From Streptomyces sp. NBC_01497 (GTDB lineage Bacteria; Actinomycetota; Actinomycetes; Streptomycetales; Streptomycetaceae): a stretch of 64,000 nt of DNA. Both the position numbers and the translations under genes were made by a program. Location of the stretch: the NCBI RefSeq assembly GCF_036250695.1, contig NZ_CP109427.1, forward strand, positions 3,162,001 through 3,226,000, given 5' to 3'. Positions 18,355-27,300 of the stretch are shown here, piece after piece. Under the pieces are notes generated by a model that was given only the letters and a program-made list of their open reading frames with translations, ran no database searches and was not told where the DNA came from. Position 1 is the stretch's first letter; each line of letters starts with the position of its first letter.

Positions 18355-18729
18355 TCAGCGCAGGTCGTCGAACTCGGTGAGCTCGTCCGCGTAGATCTTC
18401 GACAGCGGCTGCGGTCCGACGTACTGCTGGCAGTTGCACTGTCGCAGTTCGAAGTGGAGGGGCTTCTTGTTCTCGTCCCACTCCGTCGGAACCTCCACAT
18501 CTTCGTGGCACTTGCCGGTCTTGTCGTGCTTCGCCAGGTGATGGGTACAGCCACAGACGGCGTCCGGAAGCTTGTGGGACTCCTCGATCGCCTGCCGGCC
18601 CTTCTCCGCCAGCTTCAGGCGCTCCATCCTTCTGTCGTGCCTGGTCCTGAGCGCCGTACGGCCGGTATCAGCGATCCAGCTGAACCCGCCCACCATGAAG
18701 AAGACGAATATCCACCAAAACCAGTTCAT
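18355..18729 (-). CDS. Small membrane-anchored Cys/His-rich protein of unknown function
   Basis: 124 residues. It opens with an aromatic transmembrane helix (MNWFWWIFVFFMVGGFSWIA), followed by a basic helix and a Cys/His-rich segment (CGCTHHLAKHDKTGKCHE, later CNCQQY) that could hold a metal ion. I do not recognise a named family; similar short proteins are common in Streptomyces. The ATG at 18729 has AAGGGG six bases upstream. The frame also has a GTG 15 bases earlier. Codon use is less GC-rich than that of the neighbours. Confidence 0.75.
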   Translation of the reverse strand: MNWFWWIFVFFMVGGFSWIADTGRTALRTRHDRRMERLKLAEKGRQAIEESHKLPDAVCGCTHHLAKHDKTGKCHEDVEVPTEWDENKKPLHFELRQCNCQQYVGPQPLSKIYADELTEFDDLR

Positions 18730-18906
18730 CCGCCGCCCCTTCACCTGAATGGCGCATGCGTGTCACCTCCAGAATAGGACGGAACGGGTAGGAACGGCTT
18801 CAACAAGGAGTGCTCTCCTTGTCACGTACCGGGTCACGTCCGGGTGCCGACCCGGTACGCCCCCGGCCCCGCCGGTCCAGGACCCGTGGTGGGTAGCCTG
18901 CGCGAC

Positions 18907-19413
18907 ATGACCACCGAACGCCCAGAACCGCCGTCCGTCGGCGGCGAGCGCGAGATGCTGCGCTCCTTCCTCGACTTCCACCGTGCCACCCTCTCCATGA
19001 AAGCCGAAGGTCTCGACGACGACGAGTTGCGGCGGCGTTCGATGCCGCCGTCGACGCTGTCGCTGCTGGGGCTCGTGCGGCACATGTGCGAGGTGGAGCG
19101 CACCTGGTTCCGGATGGTGATCAACGGGGAGCGGCTGCCGCTGGTCTGGTCGCCGACCATGGACTACCAGAGCGCGTACGACGCGACGGGCGCGACCCGC
19201 GCGGAGGCGTTCGCCGCCTGGGAGGCCGAGGTCGAGCACTCCCGCCGGATCGAGCGGGAGGCCGCCTCGCTGGACGTCACAGGGGTGAACCGGCGGTCGG
19301 GCGAGGAGGTGTCGCTGCGGCTCGTGATGCTGCACATGATGCACGAGTACGCGCGCCACAACGGCCACGCGGACTTCCTGCGGGAGGGCATCGACGGCAC
19401 CGTCGGCGCCTGA
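18907..19413 (+). CDS. DinB / DUF664 family protein
   Basis: 168-residue four-helix-bundle protein of the DinB superfamily (DUF664 branch), which includes thiol-S-transferases that use mycothiol. The metal-ligand histidines expected in the fold are visible: His59 in GLVRHMCEVERTWF and a His cluster in HMMHEYARHNGHADFLRE (143-154). The LSLLGLVRH and HNGHADFLRE motifs are diagnostic. The ATG at 18907 gives the standard length. The gene is monocistronic, and nothing nearby indicates the substrate. Confidence 0.88.
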   Translation: MTTERPEPPSVGGEREMLRSFLDFHRATLSMKAEGLDDDELRRRSMPPSTLSLLGLVRHMCEVERTWFRMVINGERLPLVWSPTMDYQSAYDATGATRAEAFAAWEAEVEHSRRIEREAASLDVTGVNRRSGEEVSLRLVMLHMMHEYARHNGHADFLREGIDGTVGA

Positions 19414-19597
19414 CCCGCGCGCGGGGCCCCGGACTGCTTCCGTGGGTCCCCCGGGGCTCCCCGGGCCTCCGGCGCCGGTGCCCCGGAAGCCCCGAGGCCG
19501 CGAGCCCCCACGCACCGCTGACGGCGCCGGGTCCGGCGGGCGGCGTCGCCGCCGGCTTCCCCCGGTCCCGGGCCGCCGCTGCCCCGGCTTCCCCCGG

Positions 19598-20887
19598 CTA
19601 CAGCGCCCGGAAGAAGGCCCGCACGTCCTCGATCAGCAGATCCGGCACCTCCAGGGCCGGGAAGTGACCGCCCCTGTCGTACTCGGTCCACCGCACGACG
19701 CGGTTGGTGCGCTCGGCGATGTGCCGCAGCGGCATGAACGTGTCCTCGGGAAAAGCCGCCACCGCCGTCGGCACGGTCGAGGGGCGGGGCGCGTCGCCCC
19801 CGTGCGGCGCGTGGGCCCGCTCGTAGTAGACGCGGGCGGCGGAGCCCGCCGTACCGGTCAGCCAGTACAGCATGACGTTCGTGAGCAGCGTCTCGCGGTC
19901 GATGACGTCGGCCCCGGCCGGCACGGCACGCGTGTCCGACCACGCGTGGAACTTCTCCGCGATCCAGGCCAGCTGCCCCACGGGCGAGTCGGTGAGGCCG
20001 TACGCGAGGGTCTGCGGCCGGGTCGCCTGGATCACCGCGTAGCCGGTGGCCTCGCGCGTCCAGGCCTTGTTCCGCTCCCAGGAGGCGAGCGTCCGGGCGC
20101 GCTGCGCGCTGTCGAGCACGGCCAGTTCCTCGCCGTCGGGCTCCGTGGCGGCGGCCGCCGAGGACAGCATGTTCAGGTGGACGCCGATGACCCGCTCCGG
20201 CCGCAGCCTGCCCAGCTCGCGGGAGATCACGGCGCCCCAGTCGCCGCCCTGGACCCCGTACCGCTCGTACCCGAGTTCCCGCATCAGCGCCGCGAACGCC
20301 ACGGCCACCCGCCGGTACTCCCAGCCCTTGTCGTGGGTGGGACCGGAGAAGCCGAAGCCGGGGATCGACGGCAGGATCAGGTGGAACGCGTCGGCGGGGT
20401 CCCCGCCGTGCGCCCGGGGGTCGGTGAGCGGGCCGGCGATCCGCTCGAACTCGACGATCGAGCCGGGCCAGCCGTGCGTCATGAGCAGCGGGGTGGCGTC
20501 CGGCTCGGGTGACCTGAGGTGCGCGAAGTGGACCGTGGCGCCGTCGATGGTGGTGGTGAACTGCGGCCAGGCGTTGAGCCGGGCCTCGGCGGCGCGCCAG
20601 TCGTACCGGTGGCGCCAGTCGTCCGCCAGCTCCCGCAGATATCCGAGGGGCACCCCGTACGACCAGCCCGCGCCGGGCAGTTCGTCGGGCCAGCGGGTCC
20701 TCTCCAGCCGGTGGTGGAGATCGTCGAGATCGGCCTGGGGAACGTCGATACGGAAGGGGCGCGGCGTGCTCGCCCGCGGCTCGGCGGCGCCGGCGGTGGC
20801 CTCCCCTTCCCGGTCGTCGCTGTCGCCTGCGGTGTCGTGGAGGGCAGTGGGACGCGGGCCGTTCGGGCCTGCTGCGGTGCTGCTCAT
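19598..20887 (-). CDS. Epoxide hydrolase, EHN-type alpha/beta hydrolase
   Basis: 429 residues. The N-terminal epoxide hydrolase domain ([20 protein letters not shown], then [15 protein letters not shown]) is followed by the alpha/beta core with the oxyanion-hole motif HGWPGS (138-143), the nucleophile Asp216 in GGDWGAVI, and the general-base His in [13 protein letters not shown] near the C-terminus. Such enzymes open epoxides to diols by a covalent Asp ester. The first 45 residues are a low-complexity extension, so a start further in is possible. Monocistronic. Confidence 0.9.
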   Translation of the reverse strand: MSSTAAGPNGPRPTALHDTAGDSDDREGEATAGAAEPRASTPRPFRIDVPQADLDDLHHRLERTRWPDELPGAGWSYGVPLGYLRELADDWRHRYDWRAAEARLNAWPQFTTTIDGATVHFAHLRSPEPDATPLLMTHGWPGSIVEFERIAGPLTDPRAHGGDPADAFHLILPSIPGFGFSGPTHDKGWEYRRVAVAFAALMRELGYERYGVQGGDWGAVISRELGRLRPERVIGVHLNMLSSAAAATEPDGEELAVLDSAQRARTLASWERNKAWTREATGYAVIQATRPQTLAYGLTDSPVGQLAWIAEKFHAWSDTRAVPAGADVIDRETLLTNVMLYWLTGTAGSAARVYYERAHAPHGGDAPRPSTVPTAVAAFPEDTFMPLRHIAERTNRVVRWTEYDRGGHFPALEVPDLLIEDVRAFFRAL

Positions 20888-21072
20888 GGCCAGGATGCTA
20901 GGTGCGGGCCCGGCGGGCCGCACCCGCGTTACCCCGGCACGGGTCCGGTAGGACGAGAGGCGTCCGTCGGGGCCGGTTCGCGGCGGGCGGGTCACCCGCG
21001 TACGGGACCGGCCGCCGTGGAGCGGGTACGTACCAGGCAGGCCGGCACAGACCGGCGTGCTGCCGGGCTCGC

Positions 21073-22308
21073 TCAGACCTCCGCCGCCCGGCGCAGCAGC
21101 AGGGCGCGCTCCCTGGCGTTGCGGGTGAGGGCCGCCGCCTCCTCGAACGCGGTGCGGGCCTCCCCCGCCCGGCCGAGCCGCGCCAGCAGGTCGCCCCGTA
21201 CGGCGGGCAGCAGGTGGTACCCGGCCAGCGCCGGATCGCCCGCCACCGCGTCGACCAGCGCGAGCGCGGGCCCCGGCCCCTGGGCCATGGACACGGCCAC
21301 GGCGCGGTTCAGCTCGACCACGGGTGTCGGGGTGAGTGCGGCCAGCCGGGCGTAGAGCGTGGCGATGGCCGTCCAGTCCGTCTCCTCGTAGGCCGCCGCC
21401 CTCGCGTGGCACGCGGCGATCGCGGCCTGCAGCGCGTACGGTCCCGGAGGTCCGCCCAGCGTGCCCGCGCGGGTGAGCGCGTCGAAGCCGCGCCGTACGA
21501 ACATCCGGTTCCAGCGCGCCCTGTTCTGCTCGGCGAGCAGCACCGGCTCCCCGTCAGGACCGGTGCGGGCGGGGAGCCGGGACGCCTGCAGTTCGAGGAG
21601 CGCGGCGAGGGCGTGCGCCTCGGGCTCCCCGGGCATCAGCGCGGCCAGGCTCCGCGCGAGCCGCAGCGCGTCCTCGCACAGGCCGGGCCGCAGCAGGTCA
21701 TCGCCCGCCGTCGCGGAGTAGCCCTCGTTGAAGATCAGGTAGATCACGTCGAGCACGGTGGCGAGCCGGGCCGCGCGGTCCTCGCCGTACGGCACCTCGA
21801 ACGGCACGCCCGCGGCGGCGAGCGCCCGCTTCGCCCGGACGACGCGCTGTGCGACGGTCGGCTCCGCGACCAGGTAGGCGCGGGCGATCTCCGCGGTGGT
21901 GAGCCCGCCGAGCAGGCGGAGCGTGAGCGCGACCCGGGCGTCCGTCGACAGCACCGGGTGGCAGGCCGTGAAGATCAGCCGCAGCAGGTCGTCGTCGATC
22001 GCGTCGGGTTCGGCGGGCTCCGGCGGCGGGGGAACGTCCTCCAGCGCCCTGCCCACCTCGGCGAGCTTGCGGGCGTACGCCTCGCGGCGGCGTACGAGGT
22101 CGATCGCCCGGTGCTTGGCCGTGGCGATCAGCCAGGCGCCGGGCCGGTCGGGCACGCCGTCCCGCGGCCACTGTTCGAGCGCGGCGACGAGCGCGTCCTG
22201 CGCCAGTTCCTCGGCGATGCCCACGTCGCGCACGATCCGCGCCACGACGGCGATGATCTTCGCCGACTCCAGCCTGAATACCGCGTCCAGCGTGTGGTCA
22301 GCCGTCAC
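21073..22308 (-). CDS. ECF42-type RNA polymerase sigma factor with C-terminal extension
   Basis: 411 residues, about twice the size of a minimal ECF sigma factor. Region 2 ([22 protein letters not shown] then [11 protein letters not shown]) and region 4 ([23 protein letters not shown] then [12 protein letters not shown]) are followed by a roughly 230-residue helical, TPR-like extension (LIFNEGYSA, then AIAACHARA, then [12 protein letters not shown]). This layout is that of ECF42, a group without anti-sigma factors whose genes sit next to DGPF/YCII proteins, as here. The GTG at 22308 is chosen; another GTG two codons earlier is equally possible. Confidence 0.92.
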   Translation of the reverse strand: MTADHTLDAVFRLESAKIIAVVARIVRDVGIAEELAQDALVAALEQWPRDGVPDRPGAWLIATAKHRAIDLVRRREAYARKLAEVGRALEDVPPPPEPAEPDAIDDDLLRLIFTACHPVLSTDARVALTLRLLGGLTTAEIARAYLVAEPTVAQRVVRAKRALAAAGVPFEVPYGEDRAARLATVLDVIYLIFNEGYSATAGDDLLRPGLCEDALRLARSLAALMPGEPEAHALAALLELQASRLPARTGPDGEPVLLAEQNRARWNRMFVRRGFDALTRAGTLGGPPGPYALQAAIAACHARAAAYEETDWTAIATLYARLAALTPTPVVELNRAVAVSMAQGPGPALALVDAVAGDPALAGYHLLPAVRGDLLARLGRAGEARTAFEEAAALTRNARERALLLRRAAEV

Positions 22309-22396
22309 GGCCACCCATCCCAGCACCGGATGGCCCGCGACGGCAAACACCCGGGGCCGCGCGGCGCGTACGCGGACGATCCACGCGGTCGTTCCG

Positions 22397-22468
22397 CGCG
22401 ACCGTGTACGCGAAAGCCGGCCCGGCCCGGCCCGCGACCGTGTACGCGGAGGCCGGTCCTGCCCGCGC
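22397..22468. repeat. 36-bp imperfect direct repeat in the DGPF-sigma gap
   Basis: Two adjacent 36-base units starting CGCGACCGTGTACGCG (22397 and 22433). They fill much of the 178-base spacer between the DGPF gene and the sigma-factor gene. The core is partly palindromic, so a regulatory site duplicated in tandem is possible. Confidence 0.6.
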
Positions 22469-22486
22469 CGCGCGCCCCCGTCCGCC

Positions 22487-22843
22487 CTACGGCTCGACGA
22501 TCTGCCGCACCTCGGACACGATGTTCCACTCCGGCTCATGGATCTCCACGAACCGGCGGGCCAGCTCGATCGCCTGCTCGCGGTCCTTCGCCTGGATCAG
22601 CGCGTACCCGCCGATGACCTCCTTGGTCTCGGTGAACGGCCCGTCCGTGACGGTGACCCTGCCGCCCTCCTGGCCGACCCGCGCGCCCTGCGCCGTCGGC
22701 AGCAGGCCGCCGGTGTCAAGCATGTGGCCGCTCTTGGTCAGATCCTCGATGAGGGCGCCCATCCGCTCCATGAGGCCCTCGCTCGGGCCGCCGGCGGGGG
22801 CGTTGTTCTCGTCGGTACGTACCAGCATCAGATAGCGGGGCAT
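22487..22843 (-). CDS. YCII-related DGPF-domain protein
   Basis: 118 residues, the ferredoxin-like YCII fold, with the eponymous Asp67-Gly-Pro-Phe70 in TVTDGPFTETKEVIGGYALI. Conserved opening PRYLMLVRTDENN. It is encoded immediately upstream of an ECF42 sigma factor on the same strand; this pairing is a recognised signature, and DGPF proteins have been proposed as targets or partners of ECF42. The biochemical role is unknown. The ATG at 22843 has GAGGAG six bases upstream. Confidence 0.92.
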   Translation of the reverse strand: MPRYLMLVRTDENNAPAGGPSEGLMERMGALIEDLTKSGHMLDTGGLLPTAQGARVGQEGGRVTVTDGPFTETKEVIGGYALIQAKDREQAIELARRFVEIHEPEWNIVSEVRQIVEP

Positions 22844-23058
22844 GGTGACTCCTCGGGGATCGTCCGGCTGCGGGCCGGCGGCGGGCTCGTGCCCGCCTTC
22901 ACCCTCCCGTCGAACGGGACGGCCCCGGATCGACACACGGCCCCGGATTTCTTTTTCACCGGGACGGAGCGTGCCTGCCGGCCGGAGCGGTGTCCCGGTG
23001 GCGTGTCCCGGTGCCGTGTCCCGGACCGGCGGCCTGGCGGCGCCCCGGACCCGTGCCG

Positions 23059-23086
23059 CTGCTACCTGCTACCTGCTACCTGCTAC
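23059..23086. repeat. 7-bp tandem repeat (CTGCTAC) x4
   Basis: Four perfect copies in the gap between the end of the tsaD operon and the DGPF gene. Just upstream, GTGTCCCGG occurs three times with spacing of about 15 bases. No gene is seen in 22844-23127. Confidence 0.75.
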
Positions 23087-23127
23087 CAGCGGTATCGGCC
23101 GTGTCGGGCGAACCGGTCCGGCCGCCG

Positions 23128-23400
23128 TCACCCGGCCCGTGACGCGTCGCCCTCGACCGGCTCGAAGCGCCAGCGGTGCACCGGGCGGGAGATCAGTCCG
23201 GCCGGAGGCTCCGGGAGTTCGGGGACCTCGGTGGCGTAGGTACCCGGCCACCAGATCAGCACCAGGACCCGGTCCTGCGGCGCGGTGAACGTCTCGCGGC
23301 GCAGCGGCTCCCCGTCGAGCTCCTGGGCCCGCGCCCAGGCCAGCAGGTCCGCGCCGCGCCCCTCGGCGGCCCGTGCCTCCCACATCAGCGTGACCGCCAT
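23128..23400 (-). CDS. Small protein of unknown function, last gene of the tsaB-rimI-tsaD operon
   Basis: 90 residues ([20 protein letters not shown], later VLVLIWWPGTYATEVPELP). It resembles small dimeric alpha/beta-barrel-like proteins in pattern, but I cannot assign a family. Its start overlaps the tsaD stop (ATGA), so it is translationally coupled and co-transcribed with the t6A genes. Codon bias is normal for the region. Confidence 0.7.
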   Translation of the reverse strand: MAVTLMWEARAAEGRGADLLAWARAQELDGEPLRRETFTAPQDRVLVLIWWPGTYATEVPELPEPPAGLISRPVHRWRFEPVEGDASRAG

Positions 23401-24518
23401 CAGTGGCCCTTCCCCGCCGGCGCCGTCCCGGAGTGGGCGTGGACGGCAGCGTGCGCTGCCGCGTGGACCGCCTCGTGCGCCGGTACGTGCGGCTCGGTGA
23501 CCGGCAGCGAACTGTCGGCGGACAGGTCCCATGCCGAGGCGGGCCGGCCGCGCGCGACCATCTCGGCGCCCAGCGCCGCGACCATCGCGCCGTTGTCCGT
23601 GCACAGGCCGGGCCTGGGCACCCGCAGGACGATGCCCGCGCGTGCGCAGCGCTCCTGGGCCATGGCGCGCAGCCGCGAGTTCGCGGCCACGCCCCCGCCG
23701 ATCATCAGGTGGTCCACGCCCTCGTCCTTGCAGGCCCGTACCGCCTTGCGGGTCAGCACGTCGACCACGGCCTCCTGGAACGACGCGGCGACGTCCCGTA
23801 CCGGCACGTCCTCGCCCGCGGCCCGCTTGGCCTCGATCCAGCGCGCGACGGACGTCTTCAGGCCGGAGAAGGAGAAGTCGTACGGCGCGTCGCGCGGGCC
23901 GGTCAGCCCGCGCGGGAACGCGATCGCCGCCGGGTCGCCCTCACGCGCCAGCCGGTCGATGACCGGACCGCCGGGGAAGCCGAGCTGCAGGACGCGGGCG
24001 ATCTTGTCGAATGCCTCGCCCGCCGCGTCGTCGATCGTCGCGCCGAGCGGCCGTACGTCCGCCGTGATGTCCGGCGCCAGCAGCAGCGACGAGTGGCCGC
24101 CGCTGACCAGCAGCGCCATCGTCGGCTCCGGCAGCGGGCCGTGCTCCAGCTGGTCGACGCAGATGTGCGAGGCGAGGTGGTTGACGCCGTAGAGCGGCTT
24201 GCCCAGCGCGTAGGCGTACGCCTTCGCCGCCGACACCCCGACCAGCAGCGCGCCCGCGAGGCCGGGCCCGGCCGTGACGGAGATCCCGTCCAGGTCCCGC
24301 GCCGAGATCCCGGCGGTGGCGAGGGCCCGCTCGATCGTGGGGACCATCGCCTCCAGGTGGGCCCGCGAGGCGACCTCGGGCACGACGCCGCCGAAGCGGG
24401 CGTGCTCGTCGACGCTGGACGCGACCGCGTCGGCCAGGAGCGTCGTCCCGCGCACGATGCCGACGCCCGTCTCGTCGCAGGACGTCTCGATGCCGAGGAC
24501 GAGTGGTTCGTCAGCCAT
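23400..24518 (-). CDS. tsaD: tRNA N6-adenosine threonylcarbamoyltransferase TsaD
   Basis: Catalytic subunit that transfers the threonylcarbamoyl group to A37 of ANN-decoding tRNAs, working with TsaB and TsaE. 372 residues, slightly longer than average because of a His/Ala-rich C-terminal tail ([17 protein letters not shown]). The start [15 protein letters not shown] is the family opening, and the metal-binding His114 and His118 are in [16 protein letters not shown] near the C-terminus is also typical. It overlaps the rimI gene by eight bases. Confidence 0.97.
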   Translation of the reverse strand: MADEPLVLGIETSCDETGVGIVRGTTLLADAVASSVDEHARFGGVVPEVASRAHLEAMVPTIERALATAGISARDLDGISVTAGPGLAGALLVGVSAAKAYAYALGKPLYGVNHLASHICVDQLEHGPLPEPTMALLVSGGHSSLLLAPDITADVRPLGATIDDAAGEAFDKIARVLQLGFPGGPVIDRLAREGDPAAIAFPRGLTGPRDAPYDFSFSGLKTSVARWIEAKRAAGEDVPVRDVAASFQEAVVDVLTRKAVRACKDEGVDHLMIGGGVAANSRLRAMAQERCARAGIVLRVPRPGLCTDNGAMVAALGAEMVARGRPASAWDLSADSSLPVTEPHVPAHEAVHAAAHAAVHAHSGTAPAGKGH

Positions 24519-25263
24519 CAGTGTCCGTTCCTCCTGGTCCCGCTGGTGCCGATACAGATCCCGCCGCCGATCCCGGCGCGGTGTCCGCCGCCGGTCCCGT
24601 CGGCGCCGTACTGCCGTTCGCCGGTGCCGAGCCGCCGGTGGCCCGGCCCGCCGGAGGGCCGGAGCCGGGGTCCGGCACCGGCGCCGCAGGGGGCGTCGCC
24701 ACCGGGCCCGCCGGGGCCAGGCCCGCCGGCACCGGGCCCGCCGACGAGCGGGCTGCCCGTGCAGGGGATATCTCGCCCGGTGTCTCCTTCATGTCGCGCC
24801 GCATCACCAGCGCGTCGACGTTGCCGGGCTGGTAGTAGCCCTTGCGGAAGCCGATCGGTTCGAAGCCGAAGCGCTGGTACAGCTTCTGCGCGCGGGTGTT
24901 GTCCACCCGGACCTCCAGCAGCACCTCGCTGGACTCGAACGAGGTCGCGTGCCGCAGCAGTTCCGTCAGGAGCCGGGCGCCGAGCCCGCCGCCCCAGTGG
25001 TCGCGGGTCACGCCGATGGTCTGGACGTCGGCGACACCGCCGACGGCCGCGAGGCCCCCGTACCCGACGATCCGGCCGCCCTCGTCGGCGACGACGTAGC
25101 GGCGCGTGGCGAAGGGGCCGCGCGCGTGCGCGAGCTCCGACCAGAACATGCCGGGGGACCAGGCGTCCTCGGGGAACAGCTCGTCCTCGAGTTCGAGCAC
25201 GGCCTCGATGTCCCACCAGCGCATCTCGCGGAGTGCGACGGGCACGGGCACGGCCTCACTCAC
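24511..25263 (-). CDS. rimI: Ribosomal protein S18-alanine N-acetyltransferase RimI-like, with extended tail
   Basis: GNAT enzyme predicted to acetylate the N-terminus of ribosomal protein S18. It is placed between tsaB and tsaD as in many bacteria. The catalytic domain is residues 8-160: acceptor part [18 protein letters not shown], acetyl-CoA loop [12 protein letters not shown] (88-99), and [17 protein letters not shown]. Residues 162-250 are an extra Pro/Ala/Gly/Thr-rich tail with no GNAT counterpart. The GTG start overlaps the tsaB stop (GTGA). Confidence 0.93.
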   Translation of the reverse strand: MSEAVPVPVALREMRWWDIEAVLELEDELFPEDAWSPGMFWSELAHARGPFATRRYVVADEGGRIVGYGGLAAVGGVADVQTIGVTRDHWGGGLGARLLTELLRHATSFESSEVLLEVRVDNTRAQKLYQRFGFEPIGFRKGYYQPGNVDALVMRRDMKETPGEISPARAARSSAGPVPAGLAPAGPVATPPAAPVPDPGSGPPAGRATGGSAPANGSTAPTGPAADTAPGSAAGSVSAPAGPGGTDTDG

Positions 25264-25955
25264 TTCGGGGTGACCACCTTGTAGTTCTTCGGCACCTGCG
25301 CGTCCGGGCGGCGCAGGTACAGCGGGAGCGGCGGCAGGAAGCCCGGGGCAGGATGGCCGGCGTCCTCGGAACCGCCGCGGGCGCCGCCGCCGTCCGCCAG
25401 CAAAGCGGCCGCGAGGGCCGCGAGGGCCGCCGCCGACTGGTGCTCGGGGCCCCGGGCGTCCGGGAACACCTCGGGGTACAGGACCGCGCCCGCGCCGACG
25501 GCCGGCAGGCCGGCCACGGTCTCCGCGAGGTCGGCGGGCCGGTCGACCGCCGGTTCCGTGAGACGCGTGCGGGCGTCGGCGTAGCGCGCCCAGTAGACCT
25601 CTTTGCGGCGCGCGTCCGTCGCGACGACGAACGGGGTGTCGAGACCGGAGGCGTACGCGAGGCCGTCGAGCGTGCTCAGCCCGCGCACCGGCAGCCCGAG
25701 CGCGGAGCCGAACGTCAGCGCTGTGACGATGCCGACGCGCAGCCCGGTGTACGGCCCAGGTCCCACACCGACGACCAGGTCCGTGACGGCGTCGAGCTTC
25801 ACCCCGGCCTCGGCCAGGACCCGGTCGACGGCCGGCAGCAGCAGTTCGCCGTGGCGGCGCGCGTCCACGTCGCTCTCCGCGGCGAGGACGGAGCCGCCGT
25901 CGTGGAGCGCGACGGTGACGGCGGGGGTGGCGGTATCGACGGCAAGCAGGAGCAC
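25260..25955 (-). CDS. tsaB: tRNA threonylcarbamoyladenosine biosynthesis protein TsaB
   Basis: Non-catalytic partner that holds TsaD in the t6A complex. 231 residues with the ASKHA-fold opening MLLLAVDTATPAVTVALHDG, then HGELLLPAVDRVLAEAG and GVGPGPYTGLRVGI, all standard. First gene of the tsaB-rimI-tsaD operon. It is divergent from the secreted YkuD-like gene, with 134 bases between the starts. Confidence 0.96.
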   Translation of the reverse strand: MLLLAVDTATPAVTVALHDGGSVLAAESDVDARRHGELLLPAVDRVLAEAGVKLDAVTDLVVGVGPGPYTGLRVGIVTALTFGSALGLPVRGLSTLDGLAYASGLDTPFVVATDARRKEVYWARYADARTRLTEPAVDRPADLAETVAGLPAVGAGAVLYPEVFPDARGPEHQSAAALAALAAALLADGGGARGGSEDAGHPAPGFLPPLPLYLRRPDAQVPKNYKVVTPK

Positions 25956-26089
25956 GCAAACAGCCTACGGCCCCGGCGGCGGGGGTCGCGGCGCCCCTGG
26001 TCGCCCGTACCCTCCTGCTACCGTCAGCCGCGTCACGACACGTCAAGACGCAGGTACCGCACAGACGCACGAGAGGTGGCTGAAGACAG

Positions 26090-26647
26090 GTGTCACGGAG
26101 CAGCTCGGGAATCGTCGCCGGGCTCACGGCCGCGGCACTGGCCGTGGTCGGGTTCCTCGCCTACCAGGCGTCGGCGAACGCGCCAAGCACCCTCGGGGCT
26201 ACCGCCGCCCCCAGCGCTTCGCCGTCCCGCGTCGCACACGGGCCCCAGCGTCCCCGCGAGGATCCGACGGCGCTGCCCACGGGCTCGGGGCAGGGCGCGC
26301 GGGTGGTGTACGGGCTGAAGGCGCACCGCGTCTGGCTGGTCGGCAAGGACGGCGCGGTGACGCGCACGTTCACCGTGCAGCCGAGCACGGTCGACCCGAC
26401 GGCCGGCAGTTACACGGTGACCCAGCGGTCCGACAGCCTCACCGGCTCCGACGGGGTGCCGATCGAGCACGACGTGATCTTCGCGAAGGTCGGAACGGTG
26501 GTCATCGGCTTCAGCGCGGCACGCGACGGCTCCACGCCCGCGCCCGACCCGTCGAAGAAGACCGGCGGCGTACGGATGAAGAGGGCGGACGCCGACGCGC
26601 TCTGGACCTTCGCGACCTTCGGCTCGACGATCGTCGTCCTTCCCTGA
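26090..26647 (+). CDS. Secreted or anchored protein resembling a degenerate L,D-transpeptidase
   Basis: 185 residues. An N-terminal signal anchor (GIVAGLTAAALAVVGFLAYQ) and an Ala/Ser/Pro linker lead to a domain whose strands recall YkuD L,D-transpeptidases (LKAHRVWLVGKDGAVTRTF then PTAGSYTVTQRSDSL). No catalytic Cys or the accompanying His is present, and the domain ends where the active-site loop should begin. A non-enzymatic cell-wall-associated role is possible; similarity is from pattern only. The GTG at 26090 is chosen because it precedes the signal directly. It lies between tsaE and tsaB but on the opposite strand. Confidence 0.65.
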   Translation: MSRSSSGIVAGLTAAALAVVGFLAYQASANAPSTLGATAAPSASPSRVAHGPQRPREDPTALPTGSGQGARVVYGLKAHRVWLVGKDGAVTRTFTVQPSTVDPTAGSYTVTQRSDSLTGSDGVPIEHDVIFAKVGTVVIGFSAARDGSTPAPDPSKKTGGVRMKRADADALWTFATFGSTIVVLP

Positions 26648-26721
26648 TCGCTTCCCGGGCTTCCCGCGTTCCCCGGACCCGCCCTCCTGTTTCGGCCCAC
26701 CGGACCCCGCGGCCGAACCCC

Positions 26722-26777
26722 GCGGCCGGGCATCGTTGCGCCGGGCGCCGCGGCCGGGCATCGTTTCGCCGGGCGCC
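26722..26777. repeat. 28-bp tandem duplication
   Basis: Two adjacent 28-base copies (26722-26749 and 26750-26777) that differ at one base, in the gap after the YkuD-like gene. Probably a recent duplication. The 26648-26878 gap otherwise shows nothing. Confidence 0.75.
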
Positions 26778-26878
26778 GGTCACGCACGGCAGCAGTGGCA
26801 GCGTGGCAGCGGCACACGCGGCCTGACGACTCCACGGGCGGTGGCCGCGCGGCACGCGCCTCACGGCGCCCGAGGCGG

Positions 26879-27145
26879 TCAGCGCGCGGCGGCGCGCCTC
26901 GGGGCGCGGTGGCGCGTTCGGCGGCCCGGCCGCGTCTCCTGCTCGGATTCCCGCTCCTGGCCGGCGTCCGGCCCGCTCCCCCGCGCGTCCGCTTCCGCCC
27001 CCTGCGCCGGCGGCGTGGAAACCGCGGACGCAGCGGCGCAGGACGCCAGCAGATCACTCATCGACACGTCGGACGGTCCGGCACCGCCGTCCGGTCCCAT
27101 GGGGGTCCGCGACGGGGTCCGTGGCTCGCGCTGGGGCGGCGTCAT
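26879..27145 (-). CDS. Small uncharacterised protein with a strong ribosome-binding site
   Basis: 88 residues: polar start, then a helical middle (VSMSDLLASCAAASAVSTPP) and a charged Arg/Glu-rich end. I recognise no domain; the DLLASCAAA-VSTPP stretch looks like the conserved core of a small actinobacterial family. Support for translation is a perfect AGGAGG (27156-27151) five bases before the ATG. It follows tsaE on the same strand after about 155 bases, and a GGTTAGG inverted repeat lies 31 bases upstream of the start, so it probably has its own control. Confidence 0.6.
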   Translation of the reverse strand: MTPPQREPRTPSRTPMGPDGGAGPSDVSMSDLLASCAAASAVSTPPAQGAEADARGSGPDAGQERESEQETRPGRRTRHRAPRRAAAR

Positions 27146-27175
27146 GACTGCCTCCTGGGCTCCGGGGGCACGTGG

Positions 27176-27193
27176 GGTTAGGCAGCCCTAACC
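27176..27193. promoter_or_regulatory. Perfect inverted repeat GGTTAGG-N4-CCTAACC
   Basis: 7-bp arms (27176-27182 and 27187-27193) around CAGC, upstream of the small minus-strand gene. The half-site recalls iron boxes of the DmdR/IdeR regulators, but the spacing differs from their 19-bp consensus, so assignment to iron control is weak. Confidence 0.4.
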
Positions 27194-27300
27194 ACCGACT
27201 GCGCCTCCATGGGACCACGCCCGCGGCGGAGCGCGCAACATCTTGCCGACATCCTGTCGGGACGTTCGAACAGAGCGCCCGCGCCCCACGCCGTCGCACC

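Noticed and set aside
27176..27193. True DmdR/IdeR iron box
   Set aside because: The half-site matches but the spacing does not fit the 19-bp consensus, so it is reported only as an inverted repeat.
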